In this document: positions 1 to 9,175 of the stretch, piece by piece
Position numbering within the stretch: the first letter of the stretch is position 1
How the letters are laid out: each line of letters opens with the position of its first letter
NCBI GenBank assembly: GCA_013823325.1
Contig: PNLY01000048.1
Coordinates: 1 to 40,880 of the forward strand
Direction: 5' to 3'
Source: Methylobacterium sp.
GTDB lineage: Bacteria > Pseudomonadota > Alphaproteobacteria > Rhizobiales > Beijerinckiaceae
DNA: 40,880 nt
Made by a program: the position numbers and the translations under genes
The notes under the pieces: generated by a model
Databases searched by the model: none
What the model saw: the letters and a program-made list of their open reading frames with translations, nothing else
What the model was told of the DNA's origin: nothing

Positions 1-450
1 GGTCTGCTCGGCCTTGAGGCGGATCACCGGCTTGACGCCCGCGGGCGCGGTCGCCGGATCCCGGTCGCGCCAGCGCCCGTCATAACGCCACGGCTTGCCC
101 TCGGCGCGCGCCGCTTCGCGCTCCGCCTCGAGCTCCTGCGGCGTCGCATAGCAGTAATAGGCCTTGCCGGCGGCCAGCATCTGCTCGGCGACCTCGCGAT
201 GGCGTGCGGCGCGCTGAAACTGGTAGACGGTCTGCCCGTCCCAATCCAGGCCGAGCCAGGACAGGCCATCGAGGATCGCGGCGATGGCGCCTTCGGTCGA
301 GCGTTCGCGGTCGGTGTCCTCGATGCGCAGCAGCATCTTGCCGCCATGGCGGCGGGCATAGAGCCAGTTGAAAAGCGCGGTGCGGGCACCGCCGATGTGC
401 AGGAATCCGGTTGGCGACGGCGCAAAGCGCGTGACGACCGTATCGCTCAT
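1..450 (-). CDS. gltX: Glutamyl-tRNA synthetase, N-terminal part (3' end outside window)
   Basis: Charges tRNA-Glu with glutamate in the cytoplasm (class I synthetase). The 150 codons present read without interruption from the ATG at 450 to the window edge. They begin [20 protein letters not shown], which contains the class I HIGH-type motif as HIGG at residues 18-21. [12 protein letters not shown] and [12 protein letters not shown] follow, both hallmarks of GlxRS Rossmann domains. The KMSKS motif and the anticodon-binding domain lie outside the window. A purine-rich GGAG lies about 10 bases upstream of the start. The gene is divergent from comEC. Many alphaproteobacteria carry two gltX copies, and the copy beside comEC-lexA is usually the discriminating GluRS; that last point is inference from context. 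Confidence 0.96.
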   Translation of the reverse strand, partial: MSDTVVTRFAPSPTGFLHIGGARTALFNWLYARRHGGKMLLRIEDTDRERSTEGAIAAILDGLSWLGLDWDGQTVYQFQRAARHREVAEQMLAAGKAYYCYATPQELEAEREAARAEGKPWRYDGRWRDRDPATAPAGVKPVIRLKAEQT

Positions 451-619
451 GAAAGGAGGCTCCGGAGGAACGGGTAAGCAAAAAACGAGGGCAGTTTCGA
501 TGCGGGCCTCGGCCGGGGCTGACATCCGGCGCCGCCGCTGTAACATGGCTTGCCGGCTGCCGTTAAGAGCCTCCTGCGGGGAGGGGGCGCGATCATCGCG
601 CGGCCGTGACGGGGGACGG

Positions 620-2881
620 ATGCTCTCCTACGGGCCAGAACAGCGCCGTAGCAGGGTGCAAGCCGGCGTGCTGGCTCTGCCGGCGCGCTTGCGGCGCGTC
701 GCCCATTTCACCCAGCCGCTATCCGCCTCGCTGCCCGATTGGGGCGGCCGCTTCCGCAGGGCGATCGAAACCGAGATCGAGCGCCGCCGCCTGTTCAACT
801 GGCTGCCGGTCTGCATGGGTGCCGGCGTGCTGCTCTATTTTCTCGCCGATCGCGAGCCGGGGCTCGCCGCGCCGCTGGCCGGGCTGGCGCTATGTGCGCT
901 CGCCGCGCTGCTGATGCGACAGCGGCGGGCCGTGATGGCTGTCTGCATCGCAGTCGCCGCGGCCTTTGCCGGCTTCGCGGCCGCGACCTGGCGGACGGGA
1001 ACCATCGCGGCACCGGCGCTGGCGCGGAACCATGTGGGGAAGCTCACCGGCTTCGTCGAGACGCTTGAACAGCGCGAGAAAGGCGTCCGGATCATCATCC
1101 AGGTCACGGATCTGCCGGGCGTCGAGCCGGCACAGCGGCCGCGGCGGGTGCGCGTCACCACGCCGGTGACGACATTGAAGCCCGGCGACCATATCAGCGC
1201 GACGGCGCGCCTGCTGCCGCCGCCAGGCCCGGCGCGCCCCGGCGGCTATGACTTTGCCCGCGATGCCTTCTTTCAGGGTGTCGGTGCCGTCGGCAACATC
1301 GCCGGCAAGATCGCGCTCTCTCCGGCCCCCGTGCCGATGCCGCGCCGGCTTGCTTGGGCTGTCGCGATCGATCAGGCCCGCAACGCATTGACCGAGCGCA
1401 TCGCCACCAGCGGCGGCGGGCAGGCGGGGGCGATGGCGGCAGCCCTCGTCACCGGCAAGCGCGGGCTGATCAGCGAGCAGACCAACAACGACCTGCGTGC
1501 CGCCGGCATCTATCACATCGTCTCGATCTCCGGCCTGCACATGGTGCTCGCCGCCGGCACGATCTTCTGGCTGGTGCGGGCGCTGCTCGCGCTGTCGCAG
1601 ACGGCGGCGCTGCATTGGCCGGTGAAGAAGCTTGCGTCGCTCGCCGCCATGCTCGGCGCCACCGCCTATTGCATCTTCTCCGGCGCCGATGTCGCGACCG
1701 AGCGCTCGCTGATCATGACACTGGTCATGCTCGGAGCGATCCTGGTCGACCGGCCGGCGCTCTCCATGCGCAACCTCGCTCTGTCCGCGATCATCGTGCT
1801 GCTGCGCGAGCCGGAGGCGCTGCTCGGGCCGAGCTTCCAGATGTCGTTCGGCGCGGTGGCGGCGCTGATCGCCTTCGCCGAGCGCTGGCAGGAACGCCCA
1901 CCCGATGCCGCCGCAGCCTCCTGGCCCTGGCCGCTGCGGCCGCTCTGGCTCTCGGCTGTGGGAATCCTGACCACCACCATGGTCGCGACCGCGGCGACGG
2001 CGCCCTACGGCGTCTACCATTTTCAGACCTTCAACCCGTTCGGCCTGCTCGGCAACGCACTGGCGCTGCCCTTCGTCTCGCTGATCGTGATGCCTGCCGC
2101 GGTCTTCGGCGTGCTCGCCTATCCGTTCGGGCTCGACTGGCCGGCCTGGGCGCTGATGGGCTGGGCGTCCGGCTATGTGCTCCAGCTTGCCCATTGGGTC
2201 GCCGGCATCGACCGCTCGACCGTGGTGCTGCCGGCCTTCGGCTCGACCGCGCTGATCCTGTTCTCGCTGTCGCTGCTCTGGCTGACCTTGTGGACGACGG
2301 CGCTACGCTTCCTCGCCGCGCTGCCGCTGGTCGGCGGGCTGGCGCTGGCCTCGGCGCCATCGCGGCCGGATATCCTGGTCGAGCGCGACGGCTCGGGCGT
2401 GCTGGTGCGGGGGGCGGACGGAAAGATGGTGCTGGCCGGCAAGCCGAGCCGCTTCGTGCTGATGCAATGGCTGCATGCCGACGGCGATGCACGCGCGCCG
2501 GACGACGCCGCGCTACGCAATGGCGCCGCCTGCGATGCGCGCGGCTGCGTCATCCGCCTGCCGGACGGGCGCAGCGTCGCCTATACGCGCGACCGCATCG
2601 CCCTGGTCGAGGACTGCCAGCGCGCCGATCTCGTGGTGACGTCGCTCTATTGGACGGCACCGTGTGCCGCCCGCCTGATCGACCGCAGCGCCCTCATCCG
2701 CGACGGCGCGACCGCTTATCACGCGGCTCGCGGCGGCTGGCGCGCGTATACGGCGGACGAGGTCACGCGCCTGCGTCCCTGGACCCGGGCACGGCCCGAA
2801 CCGAAGCCGGCACCCGAACCTGCTCCTGCACCGACGCCTGCAACTGCGGAGCCGGCACAGGATCTGGAGGCGCTTCAGTAG
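620..2881 (+). CDS. comEC: ComEC/Rec2 family DNA-uptake channel protein without a visible metallo-beta-lactamase site
   Basis: Inner-membrane protein of the ComEC family, which moves single-stranded DNA into the cytoplasm during transformation. From the ATG at 620 it has 753 residues; GGGGGA at 611-616 is a suitable ribosome binding site, although the frame stays open upstream to 368. An N-terminal hydrophobic segment (about residues 55-125) is followed by a DUF4131/OB-like region. The Competence domain follows, with the typical [12 protein letters not shown] near residue 302 and many membrane helices to about residue 570. The soluble C-terminal part (about 575-725) contains no HxHxDH zinc motif, so the beta-lactamase-like domain is degenerate. 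The last 25-30 residues are a Pro/Ala/Glu-rich tail. The 3' end overlaps the convergent lexA by 7 bp. Family assignment is firm; actual DNA uptake is not shown. Confidence 0.9.
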   Translation: MLSYGPEQRRSRVQAGVLALPARLRRVAHFTQPLSASLPDWGGRFRRAIETEIERRRLFNWLPVCMGAGVLLYFLADREPGLAAPLAGLALCALAALLMRQRRAVMAVCIAVAAAFAGFAAATWRTGTIAAPALARNHVGKLTGFVETLEQREKGVRIIIQVTDLPGVEPAQRPRRVRVTTPVTTLKPGDHISATARLLPPPGPARPGGYDFARDAFFQGVGAVGNIAGKIALSPAPVPMPRRLAWAVAIDQARNALTERIATSGGGQAGAMAAALVTGKRGLISEQTNNDLRAAGIYHIVSISGLHMVLAAGTIFWLVRALLALSQTAALHWPVKKLASLAAMLGATAYCIFSGADVATERSLIMTLVMLGAILVDRPALSMRNLALSAIIVLLREPEALLGPSFQMSFGAVAALIAFAERWQERPPDAAAASWPWPLRPLWLSAVGILTTTMVATAATAPYGVYHFQTFNPFGLLGNALALPFVSLIVMPAAVFGVLAYPFGLDWPAWALMGWASGYVLQLAHWVAGIDRSTVVLPAFGSTALILFSLSLLWLTLWTTALRFLAALPLVGGLALASAPSRPDILVERDGSGVLVRGADGKMVLAGKPSRFVLMQWLHADGDARAPDDAALRNGAACDARGCVIRLPDGRSVAYTRDRIALVEDCQRADLVVTSLYWTAPCAARLIDRSALIRDGATAYHAARGGWRAYTADEVTRLRPWTRARPEPKPAPEPAPAPTPATAEPAQDLEALQ

Positions 2882-3612
2882 CGCCGCATCAGGTTGACGA
2901 GGCGACCCTGGATCTTGACCCGGTCGGGCCCGAGCACGCGCGTCTCATAAGCCGGGTTGGCGGCTTCCAGCGCGATCGAGGAGCCGCGCTTGCGCAGACG
3001 CTTCAGCGTCGCCTCCTCGTCGTCGATCAGCGCGACGATGATGTCGCCGGTATTGGCGGTGTCCTGCTTGCGGATCACGACGGTGTCGCCATCGAGAATG
3101 CCGGCCTCGATCATCGAATCGCCGCGGACCTCGAGCGCATAGTGTTCGCCGCCGCCGAGCATATCGGCCGGCATCGACACGCTGTGGCTTCGGTCCTGGA
3201 TCGCCGAGATCGGCGTACCGGCGGCGATACGGCCCATGACAGGGATGGAAACGGTCGAACGCCCGCTCTCCTCGGCGACCGATGGGCGCGGCTTCGTCAG
3301 ATTGGCCGCAGGTGCGGGGGCCGGCGGTGTCTGGCCGAGCCCGCCCTGGACGATCGAAGGGCTGAAACGGCCGCGCTGCGTCTGCGGCCCGCCGATGCCG
3401 TCCGGCATCTTGATGACTTCGAGGGCGCGGGCCCGGTTCGGAAGCCGGCGAATGAAGCCACGCTCCTCCAGCGCCATGATCAAACGGTGGATGCCGGATT
3501 TCGAGCGCAGGTCGAGCGCGTCCTTCATCTCGTCGAAGGAGGGCGGCACGCCGGATTCGCGCAGGCGCTCATGGATGAAGCGAAGCAGTTCGAACTGTTT
3601 GCGTGTCAACAT
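2875..3612 (-). CDS. lexA: LexA, SOS-response repressor and self-cleaving serine peptidase
   Basis: Represses DNA-damage genes and autocleaves when stimulated by RecA filaments. 245 residues from the ATG at 3612; the frame is open further upstream, but [17 protein letters not shown] is the classical LexA start. A winged-helix DNA-binding domain covers residues 1-70, with [20 protein letters not shown] as recognition region. A long Pro/Ala/Gly linker of about 45 residues follows, as is usual in alphaproteobacterial LexA and longer than in E. coli. The cleavage bond is Ala131-Gly132 (GRIAAGTP), the nucleophile is Ser166 (GDSM) and the general base is Lys204 (EATLKRL). The upstream promoter carries a GAAC-N7-GAAC box, which implies autoregulation. 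It is convergent with comEC and lies 103 bp after moeA. Confidence 0.97.
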   Translation of the reverse strand: MLTRKQFELLRFIHERLRESGVPPSFDEMKDALDLRSKSGIHRLIMALEERGFIRRLPNRARALEVIKMPDGIGGPQTQRGRFSPSIVQGGLGQTPPAPAPAANLTKPRPSVAEESGRSTVSIPVMGRIAAGTPISAIQDRSHSVSMPADMLGGGEHYALEVRGDSMIEAGILDGDTVVIRKQDTANTGDIIVALIDDEEATLKRLRKRGSSIALEAANPAYETRVLGPDRVKIQGRLVNLMRRY

Positions 3613-3659
3613 GGCCGCGCCGCTCGCCTCTCGGGCTAGAATCGAAACAAAGCACGAAC

Positions 3660-3688
3660 ACCATACGCGTTCGCCTTGTGTTCCGCAA
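3660..3688 (-). promoter_or_regulatory. lexA promoter with SOS box between -35 and -10
   Basis: On the minus strand GAACACAAGGCGAAC (3683 down to 3669) is an exact GAAC-N7-GAAC direct repeat, the known LexA box of alphaproteobacteria. It is flanked by TTGCGG (3688-3683) as a -35-like element and TATGGT (3665-3660) as a -10-like element with a 17-base spacer. The operator therefore fills the spacer and ends about 57 bases before the lexA ATG. A LexA dimer bound here should block RNA polymerase directly. The box is seen; the promoter elements are a reasonable match, not proven. Confidence 0.85.
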
Positions 3689-3715
3689 GGCATCTCCTGC
3701 CGCAAGGTGAACGGA

Positions 3716-4927
3716 TCAGCGCAGCCGGATAACCCGGCAGGGATCGCCGGCCTTGGCTGGCTCGGCGAAGGCCCGGCGGATCACGAGCGCCTCGGCGCGC
3801 GAAAGGTTCGCCAGCATCGAGGAATCCTGCTTGGCGAAGGGACGGACACGCCGCTCGCCGTCGACCATTTCGAAGGTGGCGCGCAGATAGTCCTGGCGCT
3901 CGTCATTGGCCTGCAAATCGGAGGCGAGGATGGCGGGTTCGCTGCGGTCGCGCTCGGGATCGGCGATGCCGAGCAGGGCCTCGACCAGCGGCATGGCGAA
4001 GAGATGGCCGCAGACGATCGAGGAGACCGGGTTGCCGGGCAGGCCGAGCGCGACCATGGCGCCGAGCCGGCCCATCATCATCGGCTTGCCCGGGCGCATC
4101 GCGATCTTCCAGAAGCCGAGCGCCATGCCCTGCGCCTTCAGCGCGGCCTGGACGAGGTCGTGCTCGCCGACCGAGGCGCCGCCGAGCGTGACCAGGACAT
4201 CGGCTCCGGCCGCGCGCGCCGCCTCGATCTTGGCGGCGAGGTCGGGATGGTTGTCGCGGGCGATGCCGAGGTCGAACGCCGTGCCACCGGCCTGCTCGAC
4301 CAGCGCGGCGAGGGCGAAGCTGTTGGAGGCGACGATCTGGTCGGGGCCGACCGGTTCGCCCGGCAGGACGAGTTCGTCACCTGTGGCGAGGATCGCGACC
4401 AGCGGCTTGCGGCGCACCGATAGCGTCGGATGGCCCGCGGCCGCAGCAAGGCCGAGCGCGGCGCTGTCGAGCCGGCGGCCCGCCTTCAGCAGGATCTCGC
4501 CAGTCTCGAAATCGAGCCCGGCCGGGCGGATGAACTGACCCTTGCCCGCCGGCTTGATGACGCGGATGGCCGGGCCGCCGACGCCCTCGGCATGCTCCTG
4601 GATCAGGATCGCATCGGCACCGTCCGGAATGGGCGCGCCGGTGAAGATGCGCACCGTCTCGCCCGAGCCGACGGGGCCGGCAAAGCCGCGGCCAGCGGCG
4701 GATTCGCCGATGACCTCAAGCTCCTTGCCGGGCTCCAGATCGGCGGCGCGGGCGGCATAGCCGTCCATGGCAGAGTTGGCAAAGGGCGGCTGGGTCCTGA
4801 GCGCCGCGACATCGTCGGCCAGCACGCGGCCGGCGCATTGCGCCAGCGGCAGCGTCTCGGCTTGCGTCGGGCCGGGCACGCTGTCGAGCAGCGCCTTGAG
4901 CGCGACCGGGACGGGGGTGAGGCTCAT
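3716..4927 (-). CDS. moeA: Molybdopterin molybdenumtransferase MoeA
   Basis: Inserts molybdate into adenylylated molybdopterin, the last common step of molybdenum cofactor synthesis in the cytoplasm. At 403 residues it is the normal family length. Visible motifs in order: [12 protein letters not shown] near residues 47-58, [15 protein letters not shown] near 92, ATGDELV and GPDQIVASN in the MogA-like domain, [11 protein letters not shown] near 250, then [10 protein letters not shown] and [10 protein letters not shown]. The C-terminal domain IV ends at RVIRLR. The start ATG overlaps the moaC stop in ATGA, indicating translational coupling. It is the last gene of the trpG-trpD-trpC-moaC-moeA run; the next gene, lexA, has its own promoter. 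Confidence 0.96.
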   Translation of the reverse strand: MSLTPVPVALKALLDSVPGPTQAETLPLAQCAGRVLADDVAALRTQPPFANSAMDGYAARAADLEPGKELEVIGESAAGRGFAGPVGSGETVRIFTGAPIPDGADAILIQEHAEGVGGPAIRVIKPAGKGQFIRPAGLDFETGEILLKAGRRLDSAALGLAAAAGHPTLSVRRKPLVAILATGDELVLPGEPVGPDQIVASNSFALAALVEQAGGTAFDLGIARDNHPDLAAKIEAARAAGADVLVTLGGASVGEHDLVQAALKAQGMALGFWKIAMRPGKPMMMGRLGAMVALGLPGNPVSSIVCGHLFAMPLVEALLGIADPERDRSEPAILASDLQANDERQDYLRATFEMVDGERRVRPFAKQDSSMLANLSRAEALVIRRAFAEPAKAGDPCRVIRLR

Positions 4928-5409
4928 GCTGGCCCTGCGAGCTCGTAGGTTCCGGACTTGCCGCCGGATTTATGCACGAGGCGGACGCCTTCGATATGCA
5001 TGGCGCGATCGACCGCCTTCACCATGTCGTAGACCGTGAGGCAGGCGACGCTGACAGCGGTCAATGCCTCCATCTCGACGCCGGTCTTGCCGGTGAGCTT
5101 GACCTCGGCACGGACGCGCACGCCCGGCAGCGTCTCGTCGATCGTGAGATCAACGGCAATCTTCGAGAGCAGCAGCGGGTGGCAGAGCGGGATCAACTCG
5201 TGCGCGCGCTTGGCCGCCATGATGCCGGCGAGGCGGGCAGTGCCGAGCACGTCGCCCTTCTTGGCCTCGCCGTCGCGGACGATCGCCAGCGTCTCGGCTT
5301 GCATCACGACATGGCCTTCGGCTACGGCGACCCTGACGGTCTCGGCCTTGTCACCGACATCGACCATATGGGCCTCGCCCTTCTGGTCGAGATGAGTGAG
5401 GCGGCTCAC
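4924..5409 (-). CDS. moaC: Cyclic pyranopterin monophosphate synthase MoaC (GTG start)
   Basis: Converts the MoaA product 3',8-cyclo-7,8-dihydro-GTP into cyclic pyranopterin monophosphate in molybdenum cofactor synthesis. 161 residues. The start is GTG at 5409, chosen because [20 protein letters not shown] aligns with the usual MoaC N-terminus and because GTGA overlaps the trpC stop by 4 bp. Further motifs are [23 protein letters not shown] (conserved CHPL), the [13 protein letters not shown] segment and the C-terminal [26 protein letters not shown]. It is coupled to trpC upstream and moeA downstream by 4-bp overlaps, so cofactor synthesis is co-transcribed with tryptophan genes. Confidence 0.96.
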   Translation of the reverse strand: MSRLTHLDQKGEAHMVDVGDKAETVRVAVAEGHVVMQAETLAIVRDGEAKKGDVLGTARLAGIMAAKRAHELIPLCHPLLLSKIAVDLTIDETLPGVRVRAEVKLTGKTGVEMEALTAVSVACLTVYDMVKAVDRAMHIEGVRLVHKSGGKSGTYELAGPA

Positions 5410-6218
5410 GCCGCCACCTCGGCGGCTTTACCGGTCAAGAGCTGCCGTGTCGCGGCGGCCACGTCCGTCTGGCGCATCAGGCTTTCGCCGACCAGGAAGG
5501 TGTTGACGCCGCAAGCCTGCAGGCGGGCAATGTCGGCATGGCTGAAGATGCCGCTCTCGCCGACGAGCAGTCGGTCCTTCGGGACGCGCGGCGCCAGCCG
5601 CTCGGTGACCGCAAGGTTAAGCTCGAAAGAGCGCAGGTCGCGGTTGTTGATGCCGACCAGCCGGGTGTCCAGCTTCAGGGCGCGTTCCAGCTCGGCTTCG
5701 TCATGGACCTCGGCGAGCGCAGCCATGCCGAGCGCCTTCGCCGTCGCGACGAGTTCCTGTGCCGCGGCATCGTCGAGCGAGGCCATGATGATCAGGATGC
5801 AGTCGGCCCCCCAGCTCCTGGCTTCGAAGACCTGGTAGGGCTCGAACATGAAGTCTTTGCGCAGGCCGGGCAGGCCGGAGGCGGCGCGCGCCTCGGCGAG
5901 ATATTCCGGCCGGCCCTGGAAGGAAGGCGTGTCGGTGAGGACCGAGAGGCAGGCGGCGCCGCCGGCTACATAGGCTTTTGCCAGCGCCGGCGGGTCGAAA
6001 TCGGCGCGGATCAGCCCCTTGGACGGCGAGGCCTTCTTGATCTCGGCGATCAAAGCCGAGCCGCCGGCGCGGTGCTTGGCTTCGAGCGCACCGATGAAGT
6101 CGCGCGGGGCGGGTTCAGCCGCCGCGCGCTTCTCGATCTCGGTCTGGGGCACGGCAGCGCGCGCCGCCGCGATCTCCTCGCGCTTATAGGCCTCGATCCG
6201 CCTGAGGATATCGGACAT
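5406..6218 (-). CDS. trpC: Indole-3-glycerol phosphate synthase
   Basis: Closes the indole ring from CdRP (1-(o-carboxyphenylamino)-1-deoxyribulose 5-phosphate) in tryptophan synthesis. 270 residues, monofunctional (no TrpF domain), a TIM barrel. The start is the ATG at 6218 ([16 protein letters not shown]); the frame runs on upstream inside trpD but has no sensible start there. Catalytic and binding motifs: [11 protein letters not shown] (Lys and Ser of strand 1), [33 protein letters not shown] and LLVGESGI. It begins 8 bases after the trpD stop and overlaps moaC by 4 bp. Confidence 0.96.
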   Translation of the reverse strand: MSDILRRIEAYKREEIAAARAAVPQTEIEKRAAAEPAPRDFIGALEAKHRAGGSALIAEIKKASPSKGLIRADFDPPALAKAYVAGGAACLSVLTDTPSFQGRPEYLAEARAASGLPGLRKDFMFEPYQVFEARSWGADCILIIMASLDDAAAQELVATAKALGMAALAEVHDEAELERALKLDTRLVGINNRDLRSFELNLAVTERLAPRVPKDRLLVGESGIFSHADIARLQACGVNTFLVGESLMRQTDVAAATRQLLTGKAAEVAA

Positions 6219-6226
6219 GGGCAGCC

Positions 6227-7240
6227 TCACGCATTGGAGCTGGCGACGAGCGTCGCGAGCGCGGCCTTGGCCTTGCCATTGTCCAGCACCGCATAGGCCT
6301 GCGCCAGCCCCTCGCCGAGCGTGGCAGCCTTGCCGGCGACGACGAGCGCGGCGGCAGCGTTGAAGGCGGCGATGTCGCGGAAGGCGCTCTTGGCGCCACC
6401 GAGCACGTTCTGCAGCGCCTGTGCGTTCTGCGCCGGCTCGCCGCCGCGCAGATCCTCGGGCCGGGCGCGGGCAATGCCGACATCCTCGGGCGCGATGTTG
6501 AAGCTCTCGATCTTGCCGTCCTTCAGCGCGACGACGCGGGTCGGACCGGTGGTGGTGATCTCGTCGAGCCCGTCGGAGCCGTGCACGGCCCAGACAGTGG
6601 TCGAGCCGAGCGACTGCAACACCTTGACCATCGGTTCGAGCCAGGTCTCGGAGAAGGCGCCGATCAGCTGCTTCTTGACGCCGGCCGGGTTGGAGAGCGG
6701 GCCGAGCAGGTTGAAGATGGTGCGGGTGCCGAGCTCGGTGCGCACCGGCGCGACATGGCGCATCGAGGCGTGGTGGGTCGGCGCGAACATGAAGCCGACG
6801 CCGGCCTGCGCGATGCAGCGCTCGGTGCCGGCCGGCTCCAGCCCGACCTTGACGCCGAGCGCGGTTAGCACGTCGGCGGCGCCGGAGCGCGAGGATGCCG
6901 CGCGGTTGCCATGCTTGGCGACCGGCACGCCGCAGGCCGCGACGATGATCGAGGCCAGCGTCGAGACATTGTAGGAGCCGGAGGCGTCGCCGCCGGTGCC
7001 GACGATGTCGATGGCGTCGGCCGGGGCCTCCACTGGCAACATGCGCGAGCGCATGGCGGTGACGGCGCCGGCGATCTCCTCGGTGGTCTCGCCGCGCACG
7101 CGCAGCGCCATCAGGAAGGCCGCCGCCTGCGCGTTGGTGACCTCGCCGGAGAGCATGGATTCGAAGGCGTCGCGGGCTTCCTCGCGCGACAGCGAGGCGC
7201 CGGTCGCGACCTTGGCGATGAAGGGTTTGAAGTCGTCCAT
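6227..7240 (-). CDS. trpD: Anthranilate phosphoribosyltransferase
   Basis: Joins anthranilate to PRPP, the second step of tryptophan synthesis. 337 residues from the ATG at 7240 ([14 protein letters not shown]), the normal family length; an ATG at 7300 is in frame but would overlap trpG by 46 bp and adds a non-conserved tail. The PRPP loop [14 protein letters not shown] and the [17 protein letters not shown] motif bind substrate and are intact. [30 protein letters not shown] is the typical anthranilate-site region. The gene starts 14 bases after trpG and ends 8 bases before trpC. Confidence 0.96.
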   Translation of the reverse strand: MDDFKPFIAKVATGASLSREEARDAFESMLSGEVTNAQAAAFLMALRVRGETTEEIAGAVTAMRSRMLPVEAPADAIDIVGTGGDASGSYNVSTLASIIVAACGVPVAKHGNRAASSRSGAADVLTALGVKVGLEPAGTERCIAQAGVGFMFAPTHHASMRHVAPVRTELGTRTIFNLLGPLSNPAGVKKQLIGAFSETWLEPMVKVLQSLGSTTVWAVHGSDGLDEITTTGPTRVVALKDGKIESFNIAPEDVGIARARPEDLRGGEPAQNAQALQNVLGGAKSAFRDIAAFNAAAALVVAGKAATLGEGLAQAYAVLDNGKAKAALATLVASSNA

Positions 7241-7254
7241 GGGAACTCGATCGA

Positions 7255-7872
7255 TCAGGCTGTCGCGGAAAGGGCGGCTTTGGCGTTCTGGCGCGACCAT
7301 CGCTCGGCGAGATCGAGGAAATTGCGCAGGATGGTGGCGCCATGCTCCGAGGCGATGCTCTCGGGATGGAACTGCACGCCATGCACCGGCAGGTCGCGAT
7401 GCGACAGCGCCATGATCATGCCGTCGCCGGATTCGGCCTCGATCGAGAGCTGCGCCGGGCAGGTTTCCCTGCGGACGACGAGCGAATGATAGCGCGTCGC
7501 TTCGAGCGGGCCGTTGATGCCGTGGAACAGGCCCTGCGCCCGGTGGGTGATGGTCGAGACCTTGCCGTGCATCGGCTGGGGCGCGCGCACGACCTCGCCG
7601 CCGAAGACCTGGCCGATCGTCTGCAAGCCCAGACAGACGCCGAAGATCGGCTTCCTGTCGGCCCCCTGGCGGACGAGATCGAGGCAGATGCCGGCTTCGT
7701 TCGGCGTGCAGGGGCCGGGCGAGAGCACGATCGCGTCATGATCGCCGGTCAGAGCTTCAGCGACCGAGAGCGTGTCGTTGCGGCGCACGTCGACCTTCGC
7801 CCCGAGCCCGCCGATCAGGTGGACCAGGTTCCAGGTGAAGCTGTCGTAATTGTCGATCAGCAGGATGCGCAT
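7255..7872 (-). CDS. trpG: Anthranilate synthase component II (glutamine amidotransferase)
   Basis: Supplies ammonia from glutamine to TrpE for anthranilate formation. 205 residues, a class I amidotransferase domain only. It begins [21 protein letters not shown]. The catalytic Cys sits in [12 protein letters not shown], where the residue after the second Gly is Leu instead of the common His, a variant often seen in rhizobial TrpG. The His-Glu pair is in [11 protein letters not shown]. It is the first gene of the trpG-trpD-trpC-moaC-moeA run. Its partner trpE lies about 10.7 kb away at 18,542-20,056, separated by accessory genes. No Trp-rich leader peptide is visible in the 131 bases before it. 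It could also serve p-aminobenzoate synthase, as in some bacteria. Confidence 0.95.
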   Translation of the reverse strand: MRILLIDNYDSFTWNLVHLIGGLGAKVDVRRNDTLSVAEALTGDHDAIVLSPGPCTPNEAGICLDLVRQGADRKPIFGVCLGLQTIGQVFGGEVVRAPQPMHGKVSTITHRAQGLFHGINGPLEATRYHSLVVRRETCPAQLSIEAESGDGMIMALSHRDLPVHGVQFHPESIASEHGATILRNFLDLAERWSRQNAKAALSATA

Positions 7873-7942
7873 CGCGTCTAGGCCGTTCCCACCCAGTTTC
7901 CCAGGGCTGCACATGCCCCCGAACGCGCATGCGGGTCAAGCG

Positions 7943-7975
7943 CGAGGGCGCGGAGCTGGTCGCTCCGCGCCCTCG
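7943..7975 (-). terminator. Perfect 13-bp stem-loop after the DUF1579 gene, before trpG
   Basis: Bases 7943-7955 and 7963-7975 are perfect inverted complements (13 bp, very GC-rich) around a 7-base loop. It starts 28 bases after the stop codon of the DUF1579 gene on the minus strand and 71 bases before the trpG start. No U-tract follows on either strand, so it is not a textbook intrinsic terminator. It most likely separates the DUF1579 operon transcript from the trp operon; a role in the trpG leader is the alternative. Confidence 0.55.
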
Positions 7976-8003
7976 AACTCTTGAGCCGTGTCGGTGTCGG
8001 CCG

Positions 8004-8540
8004 TCACTTCACCCGGCGGTAGTGCGCCGTCATGAACTGGACCCACTGGCCATCCTCGCCTTTGGCGCGCGAGGAGAGGACGTGATGATCCGGGCTCTTG
8101 ATCTCGACGATGTCCTGATAGGCCGCCGTCTTGCCGGGCTTGGTGAAGTCGGGGCCTTCGGTGTCGAGGGTCAACACGGTGCCGTCGGCGCTGCGAGTGC
8201 CGGAGTAGACCCACTGACCGCTCATCATCGAGCCGATGAAGGAGCCGACATAGCGTTCCTTGAGCGGGTCGTAGCCGAGCGTGATCCGGGTCTTCGCCGG
8301 GCTGCCATCAGGCATGGCGCCGGTGCCGTCACCGACGAGCCAGAGCCCGCCGATGGACGAGTAGGATTGCGTGCCTGAGGACTTCATCGGGGGCTGGTCC
8401 GGCCCCATCATGCACTCGGACTCATAGGTCCAGTCGCCGACGAGCTGGTGGAGCCAGTCATGTTCCGCCTGGGGCTTGGACGGCATGCAGCCGGAGAGGT
8501 CGCCGGCCTGCGATTTGTCGAGTTCTGCTGCGTTGCTCAT
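8004..8540 (-). CDS. DUF1579 family protein
   Basis: 178 residues with no signal peptide or membrane segment; cytosolic. The pattern EHDWLHQLVGDWTYESECMMGPDQPP, then GGLWLVGDGTGAMPDG and ITLGYDPLKERYVGSFIGSMMSGQWVYSG, is the DUF1579 signature (a lipocalin-like beta-barrel, by family knowledge). No catalytic residues are assigned for this family. A strong AAGGAGGA precedes the ATG at 8540. It is the third gene of a probable operon with the SRPBCC protein (53-base gap) and DoxX-like protein. DUF1579, SRPBCC and YCII/DGPF proteins often sit near ECF sigma factors of the type found at 10,380-11,642, so it may belong to that regulon (inference). Biochemical function unknown. Confidence 0.8.
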   Translation of the reverse strand: MSNAAELDKSQAGDLSGCMPSKPQAEHDWLHQLVGDWTYESECMMGPDQPPMKSSGTQSYSSIGGLWLVGDGTGAMPDGSPAKTRITLGYDPLKERYVGSFIGSMMSGQWVYSGTRSADGTVLTLDTEGPDFTKPGKTAAYQDIVEIKSPDHHVLSSRAKGEDGQWVQFMTAHYRRVK

Positions 8541-8593
8541 AGCTCTTCCTCCTTTGCTTGGCTTCTTCGGGTGAACAGTCGAACGCGCCGTGG

Positions 8594-9145
8594 TCAGGCC
8601 GCGGCAGCAACCAGCTGCGGCCGCTCGGTCGCCTGCTTGAGGGCGGCAAGACCCTTCTCGAAATCGCCGCCGACCATGCGGTCCATGTTGAAGACGGTGC
8701 CCATGACCTTGCCCATGAACGGGCAGGCGCCCTGCATGTGCCAGGTCACCAGCGTGCCGCCTTCGGTCGGCGCGAGCGTGAAGGTGATCAGGTTGTGGCA
8801 GGCCATGGGCTTGGTCATGTCGAGCGTGACGGCGAGCTTCACCGGCGCCTGGACCTCGACGATCGCCAGCTCCCCGGTGCCGGCCTGCTTGTTGCCGTCG
8901 AAGGCGTAGACGGCGCCGACGCCGGAGGTCCCGCCCCTGAAGCTGCGCTTCATCGCCGGATCCTTCTTCTCATAGGGCGACCAGGCGCCCCATTCCTGGA
9001 AGTCCGCGAGCAGAGCGAAGATGCGCTCGGGCGTCGCCCGGATCGTCGCGGAACGGCTGACCTGGAAAAGATCGGGCTTGCGTGCGGCGACAATGAGGAC
9101 GCCGGCGACGAGGGCGAGCACGGTGATGGCGAGATACGTAAGCAT
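8594..9145 (-). CDS. Membrane-anchored SRPBCC (polyketide cyclase/START-like) protein
   Basis: 183 residues. One N-terminal membrane segment (about residues 3-20, LTYLAITVLALVAGVLIVAA) is followed by an SRPBCC hydrophobic-ligand fold: VSRSATIRATPERIFALLADFQEWGAWSPYEKKDP, then FTLAPTEGGTLVTWHMQG and the C-terminal helix MVGGDFEKGLAALKQATE. The fold binds lipids or small hydrophobic compounds; the ligand here cannot be told. The ribosome binding site CAGGAG is 7 bases before the ATG at 9145. It lies 30 bases after the DoxX-like gene and before DUF1579, which suggests one transcript under the divergent MarR regulator. Confidence 0.8.
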   Translation of the reverse strand: MLTYLAITVLALVAGVLIVAARKPDLFQVSRSATIRATPERIFALLADFQEWGAWSPYEKKDPAMKRSFRGGTSGVGAVYAFDGNKQAGTGELAIVEVQAPVKLAVTLDMTKPMACHNLITFTLAPTEGGTLVTWHMQGACPFMGKVMGTVFNMDRMVGGDFEKGLAALKQATERPQLVAAAA

Positions 9146-9175
9146 GGCACTCTCCTGTATTGCGTGGGGTATGCG

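Noticed and set aside
455..576. 8-bp inverted repeat GGAGGCTC / GAGCCTCC in the gltX-comEC region
   Set aside because: The arms are more than 100 bases apart and one is part of the gltX ribosome binding site; chance is likely. A small palindrome at 588-600 is equally unconvincing.
890..2194. Long minus-strand frame (434 codons) inside comEC and a plus-strand frame at 1354-3639 (761 codons) across comEC and lexA
   Set aside because: They are antisense or shifted frames of firm genes in GC-rich DNA; their translations are Arg/Ala/Gly-biased and match no family.
7873..7942. trp leader peptide (attenuator) before trpG
   Set aside because: The only short reading frame before trpG (MCSPGKLGG...) has no Trp codons and runs in frame into trpG.
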